Source of the DNA: Polyangiaceae bacterium
GTDB lineage: Bacteria > Myxococcota_A > Polyangia > Polyangiales > Polyangiaceae
NCBI GenBank assembly: GCA_020633235.1
Contig: JACKEA010000002.1
Span: 1,302,001-1,366,000 of the forward strand
Length of the DNA: 64,000 nucleotides
Direction: 5' to 3'
The notes under the pieces: model-generated
What the model was told of the DNA's origin: nothing
The model's database searches: none
The model's input: only the letters and a program-made list of their open reading frames with translations
Shown here: in pieces, positions 42,703 through 52,105 of the stretch
Layout of the letters: each line of letters opens with the position of its first letter
Position numbering within the stretch: the stretch's first letter is position 1
Made by a program: the position numbers and the translations under genes

Positions 42703-44802
42703 TCAAGGCTGGGGCCCGGAAATCCCCAGTTTTTCCACAGGCTGCGCCCGCTCGAGGGCTGCCCGCACGGCCTCCGCCGCGGGCCGAGCCGCGGGATTGG
42801 GGTCGAGCATCTGGGCGACCAGGGTCGAAAGCTCCGGAGCGAGATCCGGGGAAACGAGGATCGCCGCCTCCGCACCGGCGCGCGCGGCGAACACCGGCGG
42901 CGCCGCGAAGGGGTAGGCGCCGGTCAGCACCTCGTGCATCACGACGCCCAGGGCGAAGACGTCGGACGCCAGCGACGACTCGCCGCGCGCCGCTTCCGGC
43001 GGCATGTACAGCGGCGTGCCGACCAAGGCGCCGGTCTGCGTGAGCGCGCCGAGCTCGGTCCGGGCCAGGGCCGGATCGTCGGGCAGCGCCGTGTCCGCGA
43101 ACGCGGGGGACTCGTCCGGGCGCGCGATGCCGAAGTCCGCGATGCGCGCCCGGACCGCGGCGGTTCCGCGGCGGTCCAACAAGACATTGGAAGGTTTGAG
43201 GTCGCGGTGGACGATCTTGGCCTCGTGAAGCGCAGCGAGACCGCGGGCCACGTCGGTGAGGATCGGTAGTCCCCAACGGGCGTCGCCGAAACGGGCGCGC
43301 TCGTCCTCCAGCGTGTTGCCGACGACGAGCTCCATCACCAGGTACAGGTAGCCCTCCGGCGCCACGCCCACGTCCACCAACGGAACGAGGCACTCGTGTC
43401 GCAGCTTGGCGGCGATCTCCGCCTCGCGGGCGAAGCGAAGCGCCTGCTCGAGGCGAAGCAAGCCGGTCATGAGCTTGACGGCCACGTGGCGCTCGTCCGT
43501 GAGGCGCACGCAATCGTACACCGCGCCCATGGCGCCGGCCCCCAAACGGCGCTCCACTCGGTAGCGACCGTCCACGACCGCGCCTCGGGTCAGCGCCGCG
43601 CTGGAGGTACCGACGTTTCTTGCACCGGAAAGCGCGGATTGAAGCTCCCGCGAGCGCCGTTCGAGCTGGTGGCGGAGCTCCTCGTTGAGCGTCTCGATCT
43701 CCTGCCCGCGCTCCTCGAGCTCGGTGACCTGCTGGCGCAACGTGCCCGCCGTCTGCTCGAGCCGCGCGCGCTGCGTGCGGTAGCTCTGCTCCACCGCGTA
43801 GCCGATGAACAGGAAGAAGACGAGCAGGCCGAGGCTCGTGAATCCCGTCGCCGCTTGCGTCGTCAAATCCAGTCCCACTGCGACGTCGGGGAGGGAAATC
43901 AAGACCAGGGCGCCCAGACCGTACAGCAGCGCCTTGGCTGCTCGATCACCGCCGCGCGCCTTGGCAATCAAATGTGGAATGATGACGACCGTCGTGAGTA
44001 AGACGAACAAGTAGACGAACCGATAGCTTTGCTGCACCGGTACGACGCGAACCGCGTCCAACACGATCAAGAGAACGGCAAAAGCGAGCGTCGACACGGC
44101 AGCGACACGAAGCCAACCCTTGCGGGTGTCGCCCACGGTGTCGCGCACGAACAGCGCGGCGGTTGCCGGAGCCGCACCAAGCCCCGCTGCCGTGAGCCAG
44201 CGCCAACCGCTCTCCAAGATCAGCGATCGCAATAGCAGTGCTTGAGAGACCGAAACCAAACTCAGGCTCAGCGCAAAGGCTCCGACGAACCGGTAGGACC
44301 GCACCGCGCCGGTGCGTAGCGACGAGCCAAGCAAGGCGATGCCCAGCACGGCGAACACCAAACCCAGCGCAAATTGCGGTAACTCGCGCTGCTCGGTCCA
44401 CCGCACGAGCTGAAGCTCGGAACCCACGACAGCCCCGTGACTGCCGAGGGGATACCACGCGCGATGGACGATACAGGCGCGATGAGCCTGCCGAGGCGCG
44501 CCCAGCGGCAGAATGCCGCCGGCAATGTTGGCTTGCTTCCCGTCCACGCTCGCGCCAGCGATGCTGGATGCGCCCGGCTGAGCCAAAACCGGGTCGGAAA
44601 CATCGAGCGCAGGAACTTGGTAGCAGACCTCCAGCATCTGCGCGCCGTCGCGATCGGGCGGCTCCAGATCCAGGCGTGTGAGCGCGTGGAATTCGCCGGT
44701 GCCCCTCCAGCGATACTCCGCGTGGGTGAGCTCGATCGCGCTGGCCGGCGTGCCGCACCCGGCGCACGCGAGCAGGGCGATCAGAAGCAGCGCAAAGCGC
44801 AA
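42703..44802 (-). CDS. Lipoprotein-type 7TM receptor Ser/Thr kinase
   Basis: About 699 residues from a TTG start, three bases after the preceding kinase stop. FALLLIALLACAGCG looks like a lipobox signal; a periplasmic part (~20-150) is followed by about seven membrane helices (FALGLVFAVLGIALLGSSL to LGLLVFFLFIGYAVEQSY) as in 7TMR-DISM receptors. A coiled coil (LEQTAGTLRQQVTELEERGQ) leads to a C-terminal kinase: RRLGAGAMGAVYDCVR, HVAVKLM, IVHRDLKPSNVLL, IADFGIAR and GTPLYMPPEAARG. Bacterial 7TMR-DISM domains are usually linked to histidine kinases or cyclases, so joining one to a Hanks kinase is notable. Signal unknown. Confidence 0.87.
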   Translation of the reverse strand: MRFALLLIALLACAGCGTPASAIELTHAEYRWRGTGEFHALTRLDLEPPDRDGAQMLEVCYQVPALDVSDPVLAQPGASSIAGASVDGKQANIAGGILPLGAPRQAHRACIVHRAWYPLGSHGAVVGSELQLVRWTEQRELPQFALGLVFAVLGIALLGSSLRTGAVRSYRFVGAFALSLSLVSVSQALLLRSLILESGWRWLTAAGLGAAPATAALFVRDTVGDTRKGWLRVAAVSTLAFAVLLIVLDAVRVVPVQQSYRFVYLFVLLTTVVIIPHLIAKARGGDRAAKALLYGLGALVLISLPDVAVGLDLTTQAATGFTSLGLLVFFLFIGYAVEQSYRTQRARLEQTAGTLRQQVTELEERGQEIETLNEELRHQLERRSRELQSALSGARNVGTSSAALTRGAVVDGRYRVERRLGAGAMGAVYDCVRLTDERHVAVKLMTGLLRLEQALRFAREAEIAAKLRHECLVPLVDVGVAPEGYLYLVMELVVGNTLEDERARFGDARWGLPILTDVARGLAALHEAKIVHRDLKPSNVLLDRRGTAAVRARIADFGIARPDESPAFADTALPDDPALARTELGALTQTGALVGTPLYMPPEAARGESSLASDVFALGVVMHEVLTGAYPFAAPPVFAARAGAEAAILVSPDLAPELSTLVAQMLDPNPAARPAAEAVRAALERAQPVEKLGISGPQP

Positions 44803-44805
44803 CGT

Positions 44806-46713
44806 TCAGGCCCCACTGTCCGCGGGCAGAAGGTGCCGCAGGCGCCAGGCCTGAGCGAAGTTCCGCCGCTCTGCCAGCACCAAGCGTTCGACCCCGATGC
44901 CGACCAAGAGCTGCGTCACGACCACCTGTAGCAAGATGGCAGAGACCAGGAACGTGAGGGTGGGGACGGCCGGCAAGTAGGTAGCCGCCGGCAGAATGCG
45001 CATCTGGCCGTCGGCGAACGCGTAGCTCGCCGGCAACCAGCCAACGAGCTGAAGCCCCGCCGGCACGAAGACGCTGAGCACGCTGAGCAGGATCAAGAAA
45101 CGGCGTGTCATTCGGTTTGCCCGAATACCCACCGCCGCAACGCTCGCGCTCGCCGAAGCCATGCCCGGCAACAGCACGAACGGCCCCAAGATCATGCTCA
45201 CGAAGCCCACCACGACGAAGTTCAGCATCAGCCCTATGCGCATGTACCTCGGGTCGGCACGGCCGGTCTTCCCCATCCACAGCGAGTAGATCACCACCGC
45301 AGTAATGGCCACGTTGGACAAAAGCACCGGGGTCCAGTCGCGAATGCCCATCCACAGCACGATGGGCGTCAACAGGTACCAGCACATGTAGGCCAAGGCG
45401 GCGCGCTTCGCGTTCCGAGCGCGGTCCTGTCGCTCCACTTCCTTGAGCGCGGCTTCGGCGTCGGGCGGCAAGTCCGTTGGTGCTTCACTCACCCACTGCA
45501 TCAACAGGCCCATCGCTGCGTCGTGGCTCGGGTCCAGCGCCAGCGCACGCGTGATCTCCCGCATCGCCCGGGCGCGCTTGGCGTCGGCATCCGGCTCCCC
45601 CCGGGCCGCTTCCGCAAGAGCGCGCTCGGCTTCGTCGATGTGCAGCGTGGCCGCCTTCTTGCGTTGCTCGGCGTCGCGCTCGCCATCCAGAAACGCCTCT
45701 ATCGCGTCGTGCATCTCACGAGCGCTCTGGTAGCGATCCGTCGGCCACGGCGCCACCGCACGACGAACGATCTCCTCCAGCTCCGGCTCCACGTCCTGCT
45801 CCGGCGCCCGCTCCCGGGGCGACCGGGCGTTGCTGGCCAGCGTGTCCACCAACAGGTCTTGCAGCGTGTCGCCGCGATGCAGCGGTTCCAGCGCCAAGAT
45901 CTCGAACAAGATCGCGCCCAGCGCGTACACGTCCGCCGCCGGCCCGATGTGATCCACCTCTCCGCGCACCTGCTCCGGCGCCATGTAACCCGGCGTGCCG
46001 ATCAGCGCGCCCACCTCCGTGTTCGGCAGCGCTTCGGTCTCTCCGCTGATGGCCGGATCCGGGTCCAGCTCGAGCTCTGCTGCGCCTTGGATCTTCGCCA
46101 CGCCCCAGTCCAAGACGTACACCTCGCCGAAGTCCCCGAGCATCACGTTGGCGGGCTTCAAGTCCCGGTGCACCACGCCGCGGCTGTGAGCAAACGCTAT
46201 CGTCAGGCAAACGCGGCCGAGGGCGGAGAGCAGCTTTCGCCGCGTGTACTCTTCTCGGATCTCTTCGTCTCCGGCGCGAAGCCCCGAGAGGATCTGCTCG
46301 ATGGTATGCCCCTTCACGCGCTTCATCGTGAAGTAGGTCTGGCCGTCTTCGGCCAAGCCGATGTCGTACACGGGCACCACGCTCGGATGCTCGAGCTGCC
46401 CTTGCACCCGCGCCTCACGCAGGAAGCGCGCGCGAGTGGCGGTGAAGGAACCGTGCCCCTTCTTGATCACCTTCATGGCGACTTCGCGACCGATGAAGGA
46501 ATCGGAGCACAGGCGCACCTCGCCCATGCCACCTTGGCCCAACAGGCGATCCATCGAGTAGCGACGGCTGCCGTCCAGAGACGCGGGTGTGGGATCCACC
46601 ACGCGTGGTTCGGAGTCGCTGGCTGCGACCAGGGTCTGGGCCAGCTCGGCGTCGCCCTGGGGCAGCCGCAGGGTACCGCTCGGGGCGCGGTTGGATTCGG
46701 GATCCGCAGGCAT
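44806..46713 (-). CDS. Ser/Thr protein kinase with C-terminal membrane helices
   Basis: 635 residues. Residues about 50-340 are a full Hanks kinase: RLLGQGGMGEVRLCSDSF, VAMKVIKKGHG, VVHRDLKPANVMLGDFG, VLDWGVAKIQG (DWG replacing the usual DFG) and GTPGYMAPEQVRGE. A helical stretch (about 350-450, HIDEAERALAEAARGEPDAD) follows, then about six membrane helices (MCWYLLTPIVLWMGIRDW to FLVSAILLQVVVTQLLVGIG). The topology, kinase first and membrane domain last, is the reverse of its neighbour downstream. Both genes are three bases apart and likely co-transcribed, suggesting a two-kinase relay. The start is the ATG after the REP-like element; an open extension upstream has no domain. Confidence 0.9.
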   Translation of the reverse strand: MPADPESNRAPSGTLRLPQGDAELAQTLVAASDSEPRVVDPTPASLDGSRRYSMDRLLGQGGMGEVRLCSDSFIGREVAMKVIKKGHGSFTATRARFLREARVQGQLEHPSVVPVYDIGLAEDGQTYFTMKRVKGHTIEQILSGLRAGDEEIREEYTRRKLLSALGRVCLTIAFAHSRGVVHRDLKPANVMLGDFGEVYVLDWGVAKIQGAAELELDPDPAISGETEALPNTEVGALIGTPGYMAPEQVRGEVDHIGPAADVYALGAILFEILALEPLHRGDTLQDLLVDTLASNARSPRERAPEQDVEPELEEIVRRAVAPWPTDRYQSAREMHDAIEAFLDGERDAEQRKKAATLHIDEAERALAEAARGEPDADAKRARAMREITRALALDPSHDAAMGLLMQWVSEAPTDLPPDAEAALKEVERQDRARNAKRAALAYMCWYLLTPIVLWMGIRDWTPVLLSNVAITAVVIYSLWMGKTGRADPRYMRIGLMLNFVVVGFVSMILGPFVLLPGMASASASVAAVGIRANRMTRRFLILLSVLSVFVPAGLQLVGWLPASYAFADGQMRILPAATYLPAVPTLTFLVSAILLQVVVTQLLVGIGVERLVLAERRNFAQAWRLRHLLPADSGA

Positions 46714-46768
46714 GCCCCATCGTAACTGCTCGCCCCAGCCTCCACGTAATGCCTTGTATATTTGTTGG

Positions 46769-46790
46769 TTTGTCGGTCCGCCGCGGAACC
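46769..46790. repeat. REP-like arm in a divergent gap
   Basis: TTTGTCGGTCCGCCGCGGAA matches the canonical arm; TTTGTTGGT just before it looks like a partial duplicate. It sits between the divergent kinase and aldo/keto reductase genes, so here it cannot be a terminator of either. Confidence 0.7.
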
Positions 46791-46827
46791 TCGGGGCGCG
46801 CGCGCACCGGATCGCTAGACTTCGGGC

Positions 46828-48012
46828 ATGGCTGAGCACGATCTGTCCCGTCGCAACGTCCTGGCCCTCGGCGGCGCCGCTTCCGCGGTAGCACTGCTCG
46901 GCGAACGCCGCGCCGCCGCTGCCAAGAAGAGCCACCCGCAGGTCCCACGCCGGGTGCTGGGAAAGACCGGACAGAAGATCCCGATCCTGCTCGTCGGCGG
47001 CGGCGCCGGTTTCAAGGCCAAGCTCGATCCGCGCATCTCCGTCGCCCTGCGCCACGGGGTGGACTACATCGACACCGCGCGCAAGTACGCCGGGGGTCGC
47101 TCCGAACCGCGCGCCGCGGAAACTCTCAAACGCCTCGGTGCGCTCGACAAGACCTGGATCACCAGCAAGACCGGCCACTGGACGGCGGACGGCCTGGCCA
47201 AGGACGTCGACGCCACGCTGAAGAACATCGGTCGCTCCAAGGTGGATCTGTACTTCTTGCACGGCCTGGACGAGCTCGGACCCCTCGACGACAAGGCGCT
47301 CATCAAGACCGTGGAGCGTTTGAAGAAGGAGGGAAAGATCCGCTTCTTCGGCTTTTCGTGTCACGCCGGCAACGTGGTGGAGCTGCTGCACGCGGCCAGC
47401 AAGCGGAGCTTCGTGGACGCGGTGATGTTCCGCTACAACTTCCGCAAGTACGGCGACAAGGAGCTCCACCGTGCCATCGACGCAGCCCACAAGGCGAACG
47501 TCGGGCTCATCGCGATGAAGACGCAGGCCTCGGAGATCGGCCTGGAAGACGCAATCGCCAAGTTCGAGAAGACGGGCAAGTACAACAAGTACCAAGCCGC
47601 CCTCAAGGCCGTGTGGGCGGACCAACGCATCAGCGCCGCGGTCTCCCACATGGAGAACATCCGGCAGGTGAAGGAGAACATCGCCGCCGCGCTGGACAAG
47701 AAGAGCCTCACCCTGGGGGAGCACAAGGCGCTTCGCCGCTACGCCGAAGCGACGCGGCCGCACGCCTGTGACGGGTGCGATCACCACTGCGGTGCGGCGG
47801 CGGGTGCCGCCCTTCGGGTCGGCGATGCGCTTCGTTACCTGATGTACCACGACAGCTACGGCCAGAAGGCCGAGGCCCGCGCCCTGTACCGTGCGCTCCC
47901 CGCGGAGGCGCGGCGCCTCGAAGGCGCGGACCTCACCGCGGCCCGTCGCGCCTGCCCTCACGGCGTGGACGTGGAAGCGAAGCTGCTACGCGCGCGCCGC
48001 GTTCTCGGCTGA
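46828..48012 (+). CDS. Tat-exported aldo/keto reductase with C-terminal Fe-S-like domain
   Basis: 394 residues. A twin-arginine signal (SRRNVLALGGAASAVALLG) marks export of a folded, probably cofactor-bound enzyme. The barrel shows YIDTARKYAGG (catalytic Asp, Tyr), ITSKTGHW (Lys) and LYFLHGLDELG (His). The C-terminal ~70 residues carry CDGCDHHC and ACPHGVDVE, cysteines that resemble the ferredoxin-like tail of some aldo/keto reductases and could bind a [4Fe-4S] cluster. An oxidoreductase in the periplasm with this tail might act on a quinone-linked or sugar substrate; none is apparent. The GxGYxYP gene follows after 16 bases and is likely co-transcribed. Confidence 0.87.
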   Translation: MAEHDLSRRNVLALGGAASAVALLGERRAAAAKKSHPQVPRRVLGKTGQKIPILLVGGGAGFKAKLDPRISVALRHGVDYIDTARKYAGGRSEPRAAETLKRLGALDKTWITSKTGHWTADGLAKDVDATLKNIGRSKVDLYFLHGLDELGPLDDKALIKTVERLKKEGKIRFFGFSCHAGNVVELLHAASKRSFVDAVMFRYNFRKYGDKELHRAIDAAHKANVGLIAMKTQASEIGLEDAIAKFEKTGKYNKYQAALKAVWADQRISAAVSHMENIRQVKENIAAALDKKSLTLGEHKALRRYAEATRPHACDGCDHHCGAAAGAALRVGDALRYLMYHDSYGQKAEARALYRALPAEARRLEGADLTAARRACPHGVDVEAKLLRARRVLG

Positions 48013-48028
48013 TAACGTCGCTGGCAAG

Positions 48029-50938
48029 ATGCCTCGTCGCCTTGCCGCCGCCGTCCTCACGCTCTCGCTCCAGGCCAGCGCCGAGCCCGTCCGGACCCTG
48101 GATCTGACCCAGGACTTCGGTGCCTCCCCCAGCAGCGTGAGCGAACGCCAGGCCGTGTACGACGAGCTCACCGTCGCCACCTGCCTGCAAGGGCTCGCCA
48201 ACCGCAGCGCGCCGAACCTCTATCTCTTCTACGTGACCAGCGCCGTGAAGGCCGGCCTCGAGACCGACAAGCTGTGGTTCGATCGGCTCTCGGATCCCGC
48301 CATCGGCGGCGGGATCTTGGACGGCCGCAGCGTGGAACCGCTCTCGGATCTCGACGCGGCCATCACCGCCTACACACCGTTGATCTCCGGCCTCGCCGTG
48401 TGGGACCCGAAGGTCCCGGCGACGGTGAACGCGGCCTTCGCCGCGGCGGGTGCCGACGACTTGCTGGTCGTGTCGTACAGCAGCGATCCAGAGAGCTGGT
48501 ACCAAAAGCTCTCGGCCCAGTTCGACACCAAGATCTCGCTGGTCACGCCCGCGGGCGGTTCGGTGTTCCTCGACAACCAGGGCAGCGAAAGCGTCTTCGG
48601 CACCAATCGCCAAACGTCCCAGAGCGCCAAGGCCGACGCGTACGTTTGGGCGCTCGAGAACTACCTGAAGCCGGGCAAGCTGCAACCGCTGGAGCTCGGC
48701 TTCATGCTCGACGGCTTCTGGGTGGAAAACCCCACCGACTACAAGGGCAACCCGCAGCCCACGAGCCAGCTGCAGATCACGAACCGCGACTTCCTGGTCG
48801 CCCGCCGCGGCATGCCCTTCGATCTGTCGCCTTGGAGCGACGTGGCAGCGACGGACGCCCCTGGGCAGCCCCCGGGGACCGACCCGGCCATCTTGAAGGA
48901 GATCGTCTCCGCCGCACGGGACCAGGCGCCGCCGGACGTGATCACCGTACGCGGCTTCTTCGGTTGGCAGTTCAAGTACACCACGCTGCAAGGCCTGCCG
49001 GCGGGCCACGAGCCCGTGGCCGGAGAGTGGAAGAGCGTGCAGGTCGTTTCTCCCTGGGCCGTGGGGCTCGACGCCGACGCTCCCGGCGTGGCGACGCTGG
49101 CCAACGCCTCGTTCCACCAGCACGTACCGCTGCCGGAGGTGGTCCCACCGCAGCCCCGCCCCACGGCGGAAGATCTGATCGGCGCGGGCTTCCTCCACGG
49201 CCTGGCCCAGAACGGCGGCTTCGAAGACGGCAGCGCCGGCTGGACGCTGCACGCGACCAATCACGTCGTGTACACCGACGACGCGCCAGGACCTCCCAAG
49301 GCGCACTCCGGCCTGCGCTATCTCGAGTGCAACACTTCCGCCATCGGCGACGACAGCGCGGACAACATCTACCGCGACGGCCCGGCGGCTTCGCCCGGCC
49401 AGCGGGTGACCCTGCGCGCCTTCGTGCGGGCGCCGGCCGCTCCGGTGGACGGCGAGCTCGTGATCTGGGGCCTCGGCGGCAGCACGGAGCAGGTCGTCAC
49501 CAAATTCACCGCTGGTACTGCGTGGAGCGAGGTGCGCGCCACGCTGAACGTGAAGAACCCAGGCCACACCTCGACTCGGGGCCAGCTCTACCTGCGCACC
49601 GAGGGCGCGAACCTCGACGTAGACGACGTCGCTTTCTACGCGGGCGCCCCCGAGACGGCAGCGGTGGAGCCGGCCAACTACGTGCTCTGGTTCGTGGGGG
49701 ATTACGACGGCGCTTCTTGGCTGGCGTCCTTCACGCCCGTGGTGTGGGACGCCCCGGGGCGCGGCGTGGTGCCTTTCGCCTGGGATTTTTCCGGGCATCT
49801 GGCCTCGCGCTTCCCGCCGCTCTTCCGCCACGTGATCGCGACGCGCACGGCGCGCGACTTCTTCATCGGCGCGGACAGCGGCCCGGGCTACGGCAACCCC
49901 AGCCTGATGAACGCGGAGCGCCGGGAGATCTGGGCGAACGCCGGCATGCGGGCCCAGCGCGTGCTCGACGCCTCCAGCACCTGGGTGCTCAATCCGCTGG
50001 ATTCGATCGACGCCACCGGCCTCTCTGCCGTCACGCCCTTCGCCGGCGACGGCATCGTGCTCATCGGCCCCACGAGCCTATCGCTACCGGCGCTGGTGGA
50101 CCACGCCCCCGTGCTCACCCTCGGCAGCGCCGGCGGCGACGACGCGAACGCGGTGGAGAGCTCCGTCGCCGGCCAGCTCTCGCCGCCGTCGTCGCCCCAG
50201 TTCTCCGCTTACCGCACGGTGCTGAAGCCGACCGCCGCGCTCACCACGGGCTCACGCCAGGTGGTGCTCAATCACGCTGCCCTCGCTGCGCGCTTCGTGG
50301 ATCCGTATGCGTTCTTCTATCTCTTGAAGCGACAGCTCGGCGGCGCCATCGAAAAGCGCGCCAGCTATCTGAACGTGGCAGTGCCGAGCCCCGAGCCCGG
50401 CGCGCCGAGCACGCTCGCCCTCAGCGTGCGGAACGACGGCTGGGACACCTGGAAAGTCGGCAAATTCCGCCTGGGCGCTCACCTCGCGGACACGCCGCCG
50501 CGGGTGCGAACGCTGCCCAGCCAATCCGGCGGCTATCCCATCCGCGTGGAGCTGCCGAAGGACGTCGGCCCGGGGGAGAGCGTCGCCCTCGACGTGCCGC
50601 TACCCGCCCTCGACCTCGGTCAGAAGAAGACCGTGCAGCTCGACATGGTGGAAGAGGGCGTCGCATGGTTCGAAAGCGCGGGCGACATCCCGCTGCAGCT
50701 CACCGTGGAACCCCACGCAGCGCCGAACGTCGACGGCGGCTCGGCGGGCAGCCCCGGAACCGACGGCGGCGCTGGCGCCAGCGGCAGTAGCGGAGGGGCG
50801 AGCGGGGGCGGCGCGCGTCCCTCCGCGGGCGAGGACGACGGCGGCTGCGGCTGCCGCACCACCAGCAGCCGCTCGCTGTCGCTCTTCGCGTGGCTCGCCC
50901 TCGGAGCCCTCGCCGCCCTACTCCGCAGACGCCGTTGA
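48029..50938 (+). CDS. Surface protein with GxGYxYP-like domain and MYXO-CTERM tail
   Basis: 969 residues. A signal peptide (RRLAAAVLTLSLQASA) begins the protein. The body matches the GxGYxYP group of putative glycoside hydrolases, with VYDELTVATCLQGLANRS near the start and SGPGYGNPSLM near residue 614 as the name motif (here GPGYxNP). A carbohydrate-binding-like module (FEDGSAGWTLHATNHVVY, LRTEGANLDVDDVAFY) is inserted around 390-540. The end has a Gly/Ser linker, then GCGCRTTSSRSLSL, a helix (LFAWLALGALAALL) and RRRR: the Cys, helix and Arg cluster of the MYXO-CTERM sorting signal, which is processed and anchored on the myxobacterial surface. Enzymatic target unknown. Confidence 0.8.
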   Translation: MPRRLAAAVLTLSLQASAEPVRTLDLTQDFGASPSSVSERQAVYDELTVATCLQGLANRSAPNLYLFYVTSAVKAGLETDKLWFDRLSDPAIGGGILDGRSVEPLSDLDAAITAYTPLISGLAVWDPKVPATVNAAFAAAGADDLLVVSYSSDPESWYQKLSAQFDTKISLVTPAGGSVFLDNQGSESVFGTNRQTSQSAKADAYVWALENYLKPGKLQPLELGFMLDGFWVENPTDYKGNPQPTSQLQITNRDFLVARRGMPFDLSPWSDVAATDAPGQPPGTDPAILKEIVSAARDQAPPDVITVRGFFGWQFKYTTLQGLPAGHEPVAGEWKSVQVVSPWAVGLDADAPGVATLANASFHQHVPLPEVVPPQPRPTAEDLIGAGFLHGLAQNGGFEDGSAGWTLHATNHVVYTDDAPGPPKAHSGLRYLECNTSAIGDDSADNIYRDGPAASPGQRVTLRAFVRAPAAPVDGELVIWGLGGSTEQVVTKFTAGTAWSEVRATLNVKNPGHTSTRGQLYLRTEGANLDVDDVAFYAGAPETAAVEPANYVLWFVGDYDGASWLASFTPVVWDAPGRGVVPFAWDFSGHLASRFPPLFRHVIATRTARDFFIGADSGPGYGNPSLMNAERREIWANAGMRAQRVLDASSTWVLNPLDSIDATGLSAVTPFAGDGIVLIGPTSLSLPALVDHAPVLTLGSAGGDDANAVESSVAGQLSPPSSPQFSAYRTVLKPTAALTTGSRQVVLNHAALAARFVDPYAFFYLLKRQLGGAIEKRASYLNVAVPSPEPGAPSTLALSVRNDGWDTWKVGKFRLGAHLADTPPRVRTLPSQSGGYPIRVELPKDVGPGESVALDVPLPALDLGQKKTVQLDMVEEGVAWFESAGDIPLQLTVEPHAAPNVDGGSAGSPGTDGGAGASGSSGGASGGGARPSAGEDDGGCGCRTTSSRSLSLFAWLALGALAALLRRRR

Positions 50939-50939
50939 C

Positions 50940-52013
50940 TCACTGGCACTTCGGAATCGTGCCCGTGAACATGTCGTCGGTCTCGGTCTCGAACCAGACC
51001 AAGAACACACCGTTCTGAGAGGCGTTCCATTCGTCGAAGACCGGCGAGCTCTTGGTCGGCTCGTGCCACACGTCGTACGCGGACTGGTTCTCCGCCTTCC
51101 AGCCGTACACGTAGAACATGTCCGACAGCACGGAGTCCGCGAGGCTTCCGAGCAGCGTCGGCAGCGCCGCGCCGTCTCCGCCATGACACAGCCCGAAGTC
51201 CAGCAATAGCCCCAGCGGCGCAGCCTGCAGCAGCTGAGCCTGGGTGATGGCGAGCACGTCGGCGCGCGCCGCCTGTTTCGCCAGATCGTGGAGCTCGCTC
51301 AAAAGCGCGCTGCCGCTCTTGCTGGAGATGACGATGCTGTCCGGAAACGTCGGGAGGCCCGCAGCAGACAGCTGGGCGTTGAAACGGCTCAAGGGCTGCT
51401 CGTCGGCCTCGTCCAACAGCGGCACGCTCACGCTCACGGTGCCGGTGCCCACTGGATCTGGTGTTCCCACTCCCTCTGCGTCCGGACCGCCGGTACCGTT
51501 GGGCCACTCGCACACGCCGTCTTGGCAGCCCATGTTCAGCCCGAAGTCACCCCGGGCGGACTTGCTGAAGGCCTTCACCAGGATTCGGTACTTGCCGGGT
51601 TCCAGATCTTGCTCGATGCGCGACCACAGCGACCCCTTGCGCGACGGATCGTCGTCGTTGCGACGCAGGTAGTGTCCCCAACCGTTGTCGCCTTGCTTGA
51701 ACAGATAGAGCACGGTGTCCACCTCGGGTCCCGTGGTGCCGCTGAACAGATCCGTGTGGATCACGACGTGCTCGCTCTTGCCCAGCTCGAACGTGTACGC
51801 ATGTCCCCTCACCTCTTGCGTGAAGCTCAGCCCCACCTCGTGCAGGTCCTGGATGGGCGTGGAGTGCTCGATGACTCCGGCAGCACTGTCGGTCTTTCCA
51901 TCGACGGGCGGGTTGGACTCCGCGCCCTTGCCCGGCGATCCGGTGATGGGCTCCGCGCCGTTCGAGCACGCAACCAGCAGAACCGCAGCGGCCAGAATGC
52001 TTCGTGATGACAT
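50940..52013 (-). CDS. Lipoprotein with pre-peptidase-C-terminal-like domain
   Basis: 357 residues. SRSILAAAVLLVACSNG carries a lipobox (LVAC). Residues about 60-165 look like a PPC-type beta sandwich (GHAYTFELGKSEHVVIHTDL, VDTVLYLFKQGDNGWG, LEPGKYRILVKAFS), the domain found at the ends of secreted proteases and surface proteins. A Gly/Pro-rich joint then leads to a ~170-residue helical domain (LSELHDLAKQAARADVLAIT, LLGSLADSVLSDMFYVYGWK) of unknown type. It may bind a surface partner. It ends one base past the stop of the convergent GxGYxYP gene. I cannot assign a function. Confidence 0.7.
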   Translation of the reverse strand: MSSRSILAAAVLLVACSNGAEPITGSPGKGAESNPPVDGKTDSAAGVIEHSTPIQDLHEVGLSFTQEVRGHAYTFELGKSEHVVIHTDLFSGTTGPEVDTVLYLFKQGDNGWGHYLRRNDDDPSRKGSLWSRIEQDLEPGKYRILVKAFSKSARGDFGLNMGCQDGVCEWPNGTGGPDAEGVGTPDPVGTGTVSVSVPLLDEADEQPLSRFNAQLSAAGLPTFPDSIVISSKSGSALLSELHDLAKQAARADVLAITQAQLLQAAPLGLLLDFGLCHGGDGAALPTLLGSLADSVLSDMFYVYGWKAENQSAYDVWHEPTKSSPVFDEWNASQNGVFLVWFETETDDMFTGTIPKCQ

Positions 52014-52105
52014 GAGCGCCTCCTCGTTGCTCAGAGGCTAAGGCGGCCTTGTCTTACACCAACTTACATCTGCGTACTTTCGACGAATCCTGAGCAATGA
52101 CCTGT

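Noticed and set aside
48274..50790. Plus-strand frame of 838 codons inside the GxGYxYP gene
   Set aside because: A +1 frame of that gene, Arg-rich and without signal peptide or motif; the real frame has a signal peptide and a sorting tail.
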